This document shows positions 1 to 5,685 of a stretch of DNA of 7,965 nt, one piece after another. The DNA lies in NCBI GenBank assembly GCA_025463965.1, contig JAODBN010000158.1, positions 1 through 7,965 on the forward strand, written 5' to 3'. Within the stretch, counting starts at the first letter, position 1. Each line of letters begins with the position of its first letter. Source of the stretch: Acidimicrobiaceae bacterium. GTDB taxonomy: Bacteria; Actinomycetota; Acidimicrobiia; Acidimicrobiales; Bog-793. The notes under the pieces were generated by a model. That model was not told the origin of the DNA, ran no database searches, and saw only the letters and a program-made list of their open reading frames with translations. Made by a program: the position numbers and the translations under genes.

Positions 1-282
1 GGGCTCGAACGGCGTCTAGCCGACCGGCGTCTCGGCCTCGAGGTGACCCCGGCCGCGCGCAAGCTGCTCGCCGACCACGGCTATGACCCGGACTTCGGAG
101 CCCGTCCGCTCAAGCGGGTGATCCAACGCGAGATCGGCGACGCCCTCGCCCTCTCCCTCCTCGAGGGCCACTTCTCCGACGGCGAGATCGTGCGGGTGGA
201 CGCCGCCGACGGGTCGTTCGTCATCTCGACGGCTCCTGGCGCCCCCACCGGCATCGCGACCGAAGCCCTCGCCGCCGGCTAG
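1..282 (+). CDS. clpB: ClpB disaggregase, C-terminal fragment
   Basis: The 5' end lies outside the window; 93 codons remain, ending in TAG at 280-282. ClpB is a cytosolic AAA+ hexamer that, with DnaK, pulls proteins out of aggregates using ATP. What is visible is the small C-terminal subdomain of the second AAA+ module. It shows the leucine-rich LEVTPAARKLLADHGYDP stretch, then GARPLKRVIQREI, which carries the sensor-2 arginine (codon at 103-105), then a hydrophobic helix and the GEIVRVDA beta strand near the end. ClpC and ClpA share the GARPLKR block, but the QREIGDALALSLLEG continuation and the short tail fit ClpB better. The next gene begins 15 bp downstream, so the two were probably co-transcribed. 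Confidence 0.88.
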   Translation, partial: GLERRLADRRLGLEVTPAARKLLADHGYDPDFGARPLKRVIQREIGDALALSLLEGHFSDGEIVRVDAADGSFVISTAPGAPTGIATEALAAG

Positions 283-297
283 GACCAGGAAAAGAGG

Positions 298-766
298 GTG
301 GGCCAGCCACGCTCGTTTGCCGAGCGCCGCGACGCCGCGCTCGCCAAGCTCGAAGAGACCGACGCCGACTGCTGGGTGGCCACGACCTTCGAGGGTCGCT
401 CCCACCTCGTCCCGCTCTCGTTCTCCTGGCACGACGGGCGGATTCTCCTCGCCACCGCGCGCAGACCTTGACCGCACGAGGCCTCGCCGAGAACGGCCGC
501 GCTCGGCTGGGGCTCGGAACGACCCGAGACGTCGTCATGATCGACGCCGAGCTCGCCACGACCGTGACGGCCGCCGAGGTGCCCTCGGAGCTCGCCGAGG
601 CCTACGGCCGACAGGCCGGCTGGGATCCCCGAATGGAGGGAGACCGCCACCGGTACTTCGTCCTCGTCCCCGATCGCATCCAGTTTGGCGTAAGGCCGAC
701 GAGATCCCTGGGCGCACCGTGATGCGAGCCGGCGAATGGACCACTGCGGATGGCCTTTTGCCTTGA
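298..766 (+). pseudogene. PNPOx/FDOR-family flavin-binding protein, two frameshifts
   Basis: Three consecutive frames together encode one recognisable protein of the pyridoxamine 5'-phosphate oxidase-like (FDOR) family; members bind FMN or F420, and the substrate here is unknown. Segment one starts at GTG 298, preceded by AGGAAAAGAGG, and reads SFAERRDAALAKLEETDADCWVAT to HDGRILLATARRP before TGA at 469. Segment two resumes near 468 (LTARGLAENGRARLGLGTTRDVVMID to LVPDRIQ). Segment three resumes at 686 (WRKADEIPGRTVMRAGEW) and stops at TGA 764-766. One extra base near 466-469 and one near 684-686 would restore an uninterrupted 156-residue protein, about normal for the family. No canonical slippery heptamer lies at either junction, so recent inactivation or sequencing indels are the two likely explanations. 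It follows clpB by 15 bp. Confidence 0.75.
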
Positions 767-807
767 CGGGTGTCCAGCGATGAAAAACGGGCAGCCCGTC
801 CGTCAAG
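762..807. repeat. Inverted repeat joining two convergent gene ends
   Basis: CTTGACGG at 762-769 and CCGTCAAG at 800-807 are perfect inverted copies with a 30-nt interval that contains the smaller ACGGG/CCCGT hairpin. Each arm includes the TGA stop of one of the two convergent genes (764-766 plus, 803-805 minus). The nested arrangement could reinforce transcription ending from both sides, or the match between the arms may be chance. Confidence 0.4.
783..799 (-). terminator. Intrinsic terminator after marR
   Basis: Read on the minus strand, ACGGG-CTG-CCCGT forms a 5-bp stem with a 3-nt loop (stem arms 795-799 and 787-791), followed directly by a run of five T (787-783, sharing the last stem base). 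It starts 3 nt after the TGA of the MarR gene (803-805). The stem is short but GC-rich, and the T tract is striking in this composition. On the plus strand the stem is not followed by T, so it should act for marR only. Confidence 0.55.
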
Positions 808-1351
808 AAGACCGATGGTTGTCCACGCCCTCTTCCCGATCCGCGCCGTCGCGAAGCGCGGCTCCGTGCTGTTCGTAGAGGCGGCGGGTCTCGCTCAAAA
901 AACGTGTGATCGTGGCCACTTCATCGGCCGAGAACTTTTCGAACGCCGCTCGAGCGGCTCGCACCATCGGGTCGTGAAGCGCTCGTGCCCGGCGGTGGGC
1001 CGCCGGCTCGAGCTCCACGAGAACCCGGCGGCGATCGTCGCCATCTCTTGTTCGGCGGACGAAGCCGGCGCGCTCGAGGCGGTCGAGCACGAACGTCATG
1101 GCGCCGGTGGTCGTCCCGCAACCGCGCGCCAGCTCGCCCGCGCTCAGCGGCTGCTGCTCCTCCAAAAGGTCCAGACACCGCAGGTCGGTCCGGTTGATGG
1201 CAAGGTGGTGACCGATTGCGTCATCGAAAGCGTCAATGGCACGCAAGAATCCCCGAAACGCCGTCCGAAGCTCGGCGGTCGGCCACCGCTCCCCGACCCC
1301 CTCGGGTAGCGCTTTGGCAGGCGAGTCAGGAATTGGCGCTCCAGTTGACAC
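803..1351 (-). CDS. MarR-family transcriptional regulator
   Basis: A 182-residue winged-helix regulator, slightly longer than the usual 140-170. After a polar 25-residue tail, helices at about 27-65 form part of the dimer region. LSAGELARGCGTTTGAMTFVLDRLERAGFV (about 69-98) is the helix-turn-helix with its recognition helix, and RTRDGDDRRRVLVEL (about 100-114) is the wing with the family's DxRR signature. The C-terminal helices (about 117-165) complete the dimer. MarR proteins bind palindromic DNA as dimers and release it on binding small phenolic or drug-like ligands. The gene is divergent from an ABC exporter, 54 bp apart, so it probably represses that pump and itself. The start GTG (1349-1351) is the first possible one: an in-frame TAA lies three codons upstream and no other start codon is near. 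There is no good Shine-Dalgarno, which fits a leaderless mRNA. Confidence 0.9.
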   Translation of the reverse strand: MSTGAPIPDSPAKALPEGVGERWPTAELRTAFRGFLRAIDAFDDAIGHHLAINRTDLRCLDLLEEQQPLSAGELARGCGTTTGAMTFVLDRLERAGFVRRTRDGDDRRRVLVELEPAAHRRARALHDPMVRAARAAFEKFSADEVATITRFLSETRRLYEQHGAALRDGADREEGVDNHRSS

Positions 1352-1374
1352 TCCGATAGTTTAGTTCTTAAGAT
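1345..1374 (+). promoter_or_regulatory. Promoter of the ABC exporter operon
   Basis: A perfect -35 hexamer TTGACA (1345-1350) is followed after 18 bp by TAAGAT (1369-1374), matching TATAAT at four positions including the conserved TA...T. Transcription would begin near 1381, giving a leader of about 25 nt that contains the ribosome binding site GGGAG (1395-1399), 6 nt before ATG 1406. The -35 box lies inside the first codons of the divergent marR gene. Confidence 0.6.
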
Positions 1375-1381
1375 ACTTACT
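1358..1381. promoter_or_regulatory. Candidate MarR operator (AT-rich dyad)
   Basis: A 24-bp imperfect dyad is centred between 1369 and 1370. Its core TCTTAAGA (1366-1373) is a perfect 8-bp palindrome, and the outer AGT/ACT triplets match too; in all, 7 of 12 half-site positions are symmetric. The tract is conspicuously AT-rich in GC-rich DNA and covers the -10 elements proposed for both divergent transcripts. Size and position fit a MarR dimer site that would block both promoters; binding is inferred from context. Confidence 0.5.
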
Positions 1382-1387
1382 GCACAA
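1358..1387 (-). promoter_or_regulatory. Candidate marR promoter, leaderless start
   Basis: On the minus strand TTGTGC (1387-1382) is followed by an 18-bp spacer and TAAACT (1363-1358), a good TANNNT -10. Seven bases beyond this hexamer is the G of the marR GTG codon (1351), so transcription would start at or very near the start codon. The -35 is weak (three of six matches). Leaderless mRNAs are common in actinobacteria, and the absence of a Shine-Dalgarno before this GTG agrees with that. Confidence 0.4.
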
Positions 1388-1405
1388 GGGATCTGGGAGA
1401 AGACG

Positions 1406-2428
1406 ATGGCAGATGCGATCGAAGCCCGCGACCTCGTCAAGGTCTACAAAGGCGACGTGCGGGCGCTCGACGGAGTGAGCTTCGCCGTCGAAGAAGGGAC
1501 GGTATTCGGTCTGCTCGGACCGAACGGTGCCGGCAAGACCACCGCCGTGCGCATCCTCACGACGGTGCTGCGGCCCGACGGCGGCTCGGCGAGCGTGCTC
1601 GGCCATGATGTCGCCAAGGAGCCGGAGGTCGTGCGCGGCCTCTTCGGACTGGCGGGCCAGTACGCGGCGGTCGACGAGAACCTGACAGCCCGCGAGAACC
1701 TGCGCATGATCGGTCGGTTGAACCACCTGCCCCGCGCCGTCATCGGCGAGCGGACCGACCCGCTCCTCTCTCAGTTCCAGCTCGAGGACGCCGCCGACCG
1801 TCCGCTCAAGACCTACTCGGGCGGCATGCGGCGGCGCCTCGACCTCGCTGCCGCGTTGGTCGCGCGACCGAGGGTGCTCTTTCTCGACGAGCCGACCACA
1901 GGACTCGATCCCCAGTCCCGTCTCGATCTGTGGGGAGTGATCGAGGAGCTCGTGCACGGCGGGACCACGGTGCTGCTCACCACCCAGTACCTGGAAGAAG
2001 CCGACCGGCTCGCCGAGCGCGTCGCCGTCGTCGACCACGGGCGGGTCATCTCCCAGGGCACGCCTGCAGAACTGAAAGCGCGCATGGGCGCCACGGTCCT
2101 CGAGATCGGGCTCAGCGATTCCGAGGCCGCGAAGGCGGCGGCCCTGGCACTCGGGCGCCTGGAGGACAAGGAGCCCCAGGTGGTGGGGAACTTGGTCGAG
2201 CTGCCTGCCGACCGCGGGTCGCAGATCGCCATGGAGGCCCTTCGCCGCCTCGATCAGTCGGGCATCGTTCCGGTGAGCTTCACACTTCGTGAGCCGAGTC
2301 TGGACGACGTCTTCTTGGCGCTCACCGGTCGCCATGCGGAGATCGAGGCCGACGAGGAGCAGGCACTGGCGAGAACCCAGGCAGGAAACCGGACCAGCGC
2401 CACGAGCGCGACGGGAGGAGCACGATGA
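1406..2428 (+). CDS. ABC-2 type exporter ATPase, DrrA-like
   Basis: A 340-residue cytoplasmic ATPase that powers the permease encoded next to it. The motifs are complete: Walker A GPNGAGKTT (38-46), Q-loop Gln85 in GLAGQYAAVDENLT, signature YSGGMRRRLDLA (137-148), Walker B VLFLDEP (157-163) and D-loop GLDP (166-169). The switch residue is Gln194 in LLTTQYLEEAD instead of histidine, a substitution I know from the DrrA group of drug- and lipid-export ATPases. The C-terminal EPSLDDVFLALTG block (about 296-308) is also characteristic of that group. A polar tail of about 32 residues follows. The start ATG has GGGAG 6 nt upstream. It overlaps the permease gene by ATGA. Likely substrates are hydrophobic drugs, antibiotics or lipids; the sequence does not say which. 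Control is probably by the divergent MarR protein. Confidence 0.93.
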   Translation: MADAIEARDLVKVYKGDVRALDGVSFAVEEGTVFGLLGPNGAGKTTAVRILTTVLRPDGGSASVLGHDVAKEPEVVRGLFGLAGQYAAVDENLTARENLRMIGRLNHLPRAVIGERTDPLLSQFQLEDAADRPLKTYSGGMRRRLDLAAALVARPRVLFLDEPTTGLDPQSRLDLWGVIEELVHGGTTVLLTTQYLEEADRLAERVAVVDHGRVISQGTPAELKARMGATVLEIGLSDSEAAKAAALALGRLEDKEPQVVGNLVELPADRGSQIAMEALRRLDQSGIVPVSFTLREPSLDDVFLALTGRHAEIEADEEQALARTQAGNRTSATSATGGAR

Positions 2429-3240
2429 GCACGGTGGCAGGCACCATCCCTCCGGCGGTCGTCAGCCCGCGCGGACCGGCGCGCCTTCGGTGGGCGATCT
2501 CGGACATCGCCACGGTCGTACAACGCAACCTGCTCAACTACCTCAGGATCCCCGAGGCGCTCTTCTTCTCGAGCGTGCAGCCGATCATGTTCGTACTGCT
2601 GTTCCGGTACGTCTTCGGCGGAGCGATCAAGATCCCGGGAACGAGCTACGTCAACTACCTGATCCCGGGGATCTTCGCGCAGACCGTCGCCTTCGGTGCC
2701 GTCAGCACCGCGATCGGGCTTGCCGAGGACCTCCAGCGCGGGATCATCGAACGCTTCCGGGCCCTTCCTATGGCCCGATCGGCCGTGCTCGCCGGGCGGA
2801 CCGTCGCCGACCTCGTGCGGAACGTGGTGGTGGTCCTGATCATCACCGGTGTCGGCTTCGCGGTCGGCTTCCGGCTGCAGACGAACGCGGCGGCCTTCAT
2901 CGCCGGGCTGCTGCTCCTTCTCCTGTTCGCCTTCTCGCTCTCGTGGGGATTCGCCGTCATCGGCCTCACCGCCCCCAACAGCGAGACCGCCCAGGTGATG
3001 TCCTTTCCGATCCTGTTTCCGCTGACCTTCGCGTCCTCGGCGTTCGTGTCGGTCCAGTCGATGCCCCAGTGGCTCCACGGCTTCGCCGACTACCAACCCG
3101 TCAGCGCCGTGACCAACGCGGCGCGGGCCCTCATGCTCGGAGGACCCACCGCCAGTTACGTCTTGCAGAGCGTCGCCTGGTCGGTCGGCATCGTGGTGGT
3201 GCTCGCCCCGCTCGCCGTGCGCAAGTACCGGAGAGCCTGA
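2425..3240 (+). CDS. ABC-2 type exporter permease, DrrB-like
   Basis: A 271-residue integral membrane protein that forms the transport path for the preceding ATPase. It has about six membrane segments (roughly 46-66, 78-98, 127-150, 155-180, 188-208 and 245-266) after a 40-residue cytosolic N terminus. Between segments two and three lies AEDLQRGIIERFRALPMARS (about 100-119), the conserved cytosolic coupling region of ABC-2 permeases; NSETAQVMSFPILFPLTFASSAFVSVQSMP is the other family hallmark. The ATG overlaps the ATPase stop (ATGA, 2425-2428) and has a strong GGAGGAG (2414-2420) upstream, so the two are made together in matched amounts. The family exports drugs, pigments or lipids. No frameshift or missing region is visible. 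Confidence 0.92.
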   Translation: MSTVAGTIPPAVVSPRGPARLRWAISDIATVVQRNLLNYLRIPEALFFSSVQPIMFVLLFRYVFGGAIKIPGTSYVNYLIPGIFAQTVAFGAVSTAIGLAEDLQRGIIERFRALPMARSAVLAGRTVADLVRNVVVVLIITGVGFAVGFRLQTNAAAFIAGLLLLLLFAFSLSWGFAVIGLTAPNSETAQVMSFPILFPLTFASSAFVSVQSMPQWLHGFADYQPVSAVTNAARALMLGGPTASYVLQSVAWSVGIVVVLAPLAVRKYRRA

Positions 3241-3256
3241 GACCCTCCTCCGGCTC

Positions 3257-3273
3257 GGCGCGCCTCTCGCGCC
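3257..3273. terminator. GC hairpin after the exporter operon
   Basis: GGCGCG (3257-3262) and CGCGCC (3268-3273) form a perfect 6-bp stem around CCTCT, 16 nt after the permease stop. No T run follows on either strand, so it is at best a U-less terminator or an mRNA 3'-end stabiliser. In DNA this GC-rich, hairpins of this size also arise by chance. Confidence 0.3.
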
Positions 3274-3307
3274 CCGCTCGGCGCACGACACCGAGCGAGA
3301 GCGCCCC

Positions 3308-3457
3308 GTGGGAGTTCGACGGTTCGAACGGAGCTGCCTCGTCCTCAGCTCCGCCTCCCTGTACCTTCTGGGCCACCGGGTGCTCGAGGAGATGGTCCAG
3401 CAGATGGCGCGGCGACAAAAAAACAGGGCGGCGAGCCTGACGCGAGGTCGCGCCTGA
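3308..3457 (+). CDS. Possible 49-residue small protein
   Basis: I do not recognise this ORF. It starts at GTG 3308, preceded only by a weak GAGAG, and ends at TGA 3455-3457, overlapping the ATG of the following gene by one base. The predicted peptide has a basic start (GVRRFER), a moderately hydrophobic stretch of about 20 residues (CLVLSSASLYLLGHRVLEEM) and a strongly basic tail, as in small membrane-associated proteins. About four in five codons end in G or C, as in the neighbouring genes. The TGATG junction suggests translational coupling with the large membrane protein. Against it: weak ribosome binding site, no known family, and GC-rich DNA leaves many chance ORFs open. A seven-A run (3417-3423) lies inside it. 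Confidence 0.35.
   Translation: MGVRRFERSCLVLSSASLYLLGHRVLEEMVQQMARRQKNRAASLTRGRA
3418..3424 (+). other. In-phase A_AAA_AAC slippery heptamer
   Basis: Within the small ORF the codons CAA-AAA-AAC (3416-3424) contain the canonical -1 frameshift heptamer A_AAA_AAC in the correct phase. A -1 shift enters the frame of the 3457 membrane gene, which has no stop between 3421 and 3457, so a fused protein would result. The sequence 17 nt downstream (CGCG-AGGT-CGCG, 3441-3452) can form a small hairpin. Function is not shown; the run could also be a miscounted homopolymer. Confidence 0.3.
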
Positions 3458-5661
3458 TGGCCACCCAGCTCGGCGTGGCCCCCGGCGACGCGGTGAGCGC
3501 GCCGAGGGACCTGGAGCTGTCGGCGTCGGGGGAGACTTGGCCGCGGCGCGCCGTCGCCTTCCTTCGCCGCCACCCGTGGGCCGTGGCGCTGTTGGCCTAT
3601 GCCGCGATCGGCCTGATCGCCAACGGGTCGACCTGGCCCGGAGATGCCGCCCGCATCGCCGACTGCGCCTGTGGCGGCAAGGAGGATCCTGCCCAGACTG
3701 CCTGGTTCCTGGCCTGGACCCCCTACGCGCTGTTTCATGGACACAACCCCTGGCTCACCGGCTGGATCGACCTGCCTGCCGGGGCGAACCTCGCGCAGAA
3801 CACCTCGATGCCGCTCCTCGGGCTCATCACCTCGCCGCTGACGCTGCTCGTGAGCCCGGTGGCGAGCGAGAACCTCCTCCGCTGGCTGGCCTTCCCGCTC
3901 TCGGCCTTCGCCATGTTTGCCGTGCTTCGCCGCTGGACCAGCTGGGCTTGGGCGGCGTTCGCCGGTGGCCTGCTCTACGGCTTCTCGCCGTACATGGTCG
4001 GGCAGGCCTCGGTGCACCTCAACCTCAGCTTCGTCCCGCTGCCACCGCTGATCTTCTACGCGCTGTACGAGCTCGTGATCCGACAACAGCACAGCGCGCT
4101 CAGGTGGGGACTGATCTTCGGGGCCCTGTCGGTCGCCCAGTTCTACGTCAGCCCGGAGATTCTGGCGACGACGGGTCTCACGGCGGCGGTCGCCCTCGTG
4201 TGCCTCGTCATCTTCAAGCCGATGGCCGTTCCCCTACGAGCCGGCCACGCCCTCGCCGGGCTCGTCGTCGGCGGCTTCGTGCTCGCCGTGCTCATCGCAT
4301 ACCCCGTGTATCTCATGACCATCGGGCCGCTGCACTACTCGGGTCCCTCCCAGGGGGTCCACGAGGTCTTCAACGCCGACCTGCTCGGCCCGATCCTGCC
4401 GACGGTCTCACAGCTCGTCGCGCCGCACCGCCTTGCCAATATCGGCTCCGCGCTCGTCGGGGGCCGACCGGACGTGGACGAGAACGGGAGCTATCTCGGC
4501 TTCCCCTTGCTCGCCCTCGTCGCCTATGCGCTCGTGCGCTACCGCCGGCAGCGGTGGATCCCGTTCTGCGTCCTGATGGCCGCGATCATGTTCGTGTTCT
4601 CGCTCGGACCGAGCCTTACTGTCGACGGCAAGCTGCACCACCTGAGCTTCACGCTCCCCTTTGCCTATCTTCGAAGACTGCCCTTGGTCCAGGACGTGCT
4701 GCCGGTGCGGATCGCCCTGTACGTGACCTTCTTCGTCGCCGTGCTGCTGGCGCTCGGCCTCGACGCCTTCCACGACACGCTCGTGCGCTCGCGTGCACAT
4801 GTCCTCGCGGGACCTAGGCGCGGGCCGCGCCGGGCCCTCGTGCTCGGCGAGGCGGTCGTCGGCGCCGCCGTTGGACTGGTCGCGGTGGTGAGCCTCCTGC
4901 CGCGTTGGCCCTACCCTTCGCTCTCGGCCACGGCCCTGCCGGCCGAAAGCCCTGCGGGACTGGCGGCGATACCGGCCGGCACCGCGGTCCTCACCTATCC
5001 CTACGCCACCCAGTTCACCGACACGGCAATGCTCTGGCAAGCCGACGACGGCATGCGGTTCAAGCTCTTCGGCAGCTACATCCTGCGCCGAGGGGCGCGC
5101 GGGCTCGCCACCGCGCTCACGCGCGAGCTGCTGCCCATTGACGTCCAGGCCATGTTCTCAGAGACCACCTCGCCCATCGCGCTGCCCGGGCTTCCCTACC
5201 TCGAGCCCACGAACCGCACGATCGTGGCCACCCGAGTGGTCGTCGGAGACGCTCCGAACGCGCTCGGGGGACGACCCGCGCTGAGCGGGGTGATCGCCAA
5301 CGTCAACTACGCCACCGGCGACTTCTACGTGATCAAGCACGGCCTCGCCCTCGAGGGGGTGCAGGTGACCGCCAAGACCCGCTACGTCGAGCCGCTCCAC
5401 CACCGGCGGGGGATCAACGTGCTGCGGGCCGACGAGGTCACGGTCTACGGCACCTCAGCCGCCGGCACACTTGGCCCGCGGCGCGTCGATGACCTGCGAC
5501 GGTTTCTTCGCCTGCACCACGTGGGTGCCGTGCTCGTTCAGCGGGGGCGGGTGGACTCGGCTGCGGTGCTCTCCTGGGTTCGCGAGGCGATTGGGGCGCC
5601 GACGAGCTCGCTACGCGGTGGGGATCTGTGGATTCTGCCTAAGAGCACCGCACCGCACTAG
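3457..5661 (+). CDS. Large GT-C-like polytopic membrane protein
   Basis: A 734-residue membrane protein that I place in the GT-C-like superfamily by architecture, not by a certain family name. A cytosolic tail of about 40 residues precedes the first membrane segment (about 41-57). The first outer loop carries several acidic residues (Asp63, Asp69, Glu76, Asp77) and a Cys-x-Cys (70-72), then DPAQTAWFLAWTPYALFHGHNPW (77-99); GT-C enzymes keep a catalytic acid in this loop, and Asp77 is the best candidate. About ten further hydrophobic segments run to near 485. A soluble, probably extracytoplasmic, domain of about 245 residues follows. Such proteins usually transfer sugars from polyprenyl-phosphate carriers to envelope glycans or proteins; the substrate here is unknown. 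ATG 3457 has GAGG (3444-3447) 9 nt upstream and no start codon lies further upstream in frame back to the permease stop. Confidence 0.8.
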   Translation: MATQLGVAPGDAVSAPRDLELSASGETWPRRAVAFLRRHPWAVALLAYAAIGLIANGSTWPGDAARIADCACGGKEDPAQTAWFLAWTPYALFHGHNPWLTGWIDLPAGANLAQNTSMPLLGLITSPLTLLVSPVASENLLRWLAFPLSAFAMFAVLRRWTSWAWAAFAGGLLYGFSPYMVGQASVHLNLSFVPLPPLIFYALYELVIRQQHSALRWGLIFGALSVAQFYVSPEILATTGLTAAVALVCLVIFKPMAVPLRAGHALAGLVVGGFVLAVLIAYPVYLMTIGPLHYSGPSQGVHEVFNADLLGPILPTVSQLVAPHRLANIGSALVGGRPDVDENGSYLGFPLLALVAYALVRYRRQRWIPFCVLMAAIMFVFSLGPSLTVDGKLHHLSFTLPFAYLRRLPLVQDVLPVRIALYVTFFVAVLLALGLDAFHDTLVRSRAHVLAGPRRGPRRALVLGEAVVGAAVGLVAVVSLLPRWPYPSLSATALPAESPAGLAAIPAGTAVLTYPYATQFTDTAMLWQADDGMRFKLFGSYILRRGARGLATALTRELLPIDVQAMFSETTSPIALPGLPYLEPTNRTIVATRVVVGDAPNALGGRPALSGVIANVNYATGDFYVIKHGLALEGVQVTAKTRYVEPLHHRRGINVLRADEVTVYGTSAAGTLGPRRVDDLRRFLRLHHVGAVLVQRGRVDSAAVLSWVREAIGAPTSSLRGGDLWILPKSTAPH

Positions 5662-5666
5662 TCGAG

Positions 5667-5685
5667 GTCAGCCGATTTGGCTGGC
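5667..5685. terminator. Hairpin between convergent membrane-protein genes
   Basis: GTCAGCC (5667-5673) pairs with GGCTGGC (5679-5685) around GATTT: seven pairs including one G-T wobble. It starts 5 nt after the stop of the plus-strand gene and covers the last codons and stop of the minus-strand gene (TGA at 5670-5668). It is the only obvious structure at this tail-to-tail junction and could end transcription from the left, but there is no T run. Confidence 0.3.

Noticed and set aside
469..690. Programmed frameshifting in the PNPOx gene
   Set aside because: Neither junction has an X_XXY_YYZ heptamer or another known recoding motif, and two such events in one short gene are unlikely.
1985..1987. 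Gln in place of the ABC H-loop histidine
   Set aside because: Glutamine at this position is, to my knowledge, usual in the DrrA-like exporter ATPases, so it is a family trait and not a defect.
1361..2335. 324-codon minus-strand open frame opposite the ABC ATPase
   Set aside because: It is fully antisense to a gene with all ABC motifs; no family resemblance and biased composition.
3320..3330. GTTCGA repeats resembling a LexA/SOS box
   Set aside because: The actinobacterial SOS box needs CGAAC-N4-GTTCG; here the half-sites have the wrong orientation and spacing.
2289..3440. 383-codon plus-strand frame overlapping both exporter genes
   Set aside because: It is out of frame with the ATPase and permease, and its product is Arg/Pro-rich without domains.
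2254..4092. 612-codon open frame on the minus strand
   Set aside because: It lies opposite the end of the ATPase, the permease and the first part of the membrane protein, all well supported. The product is a low-complexity Arg/Gly/Glu/His-rich string, typical of antisense frames in GC-rich DNA.
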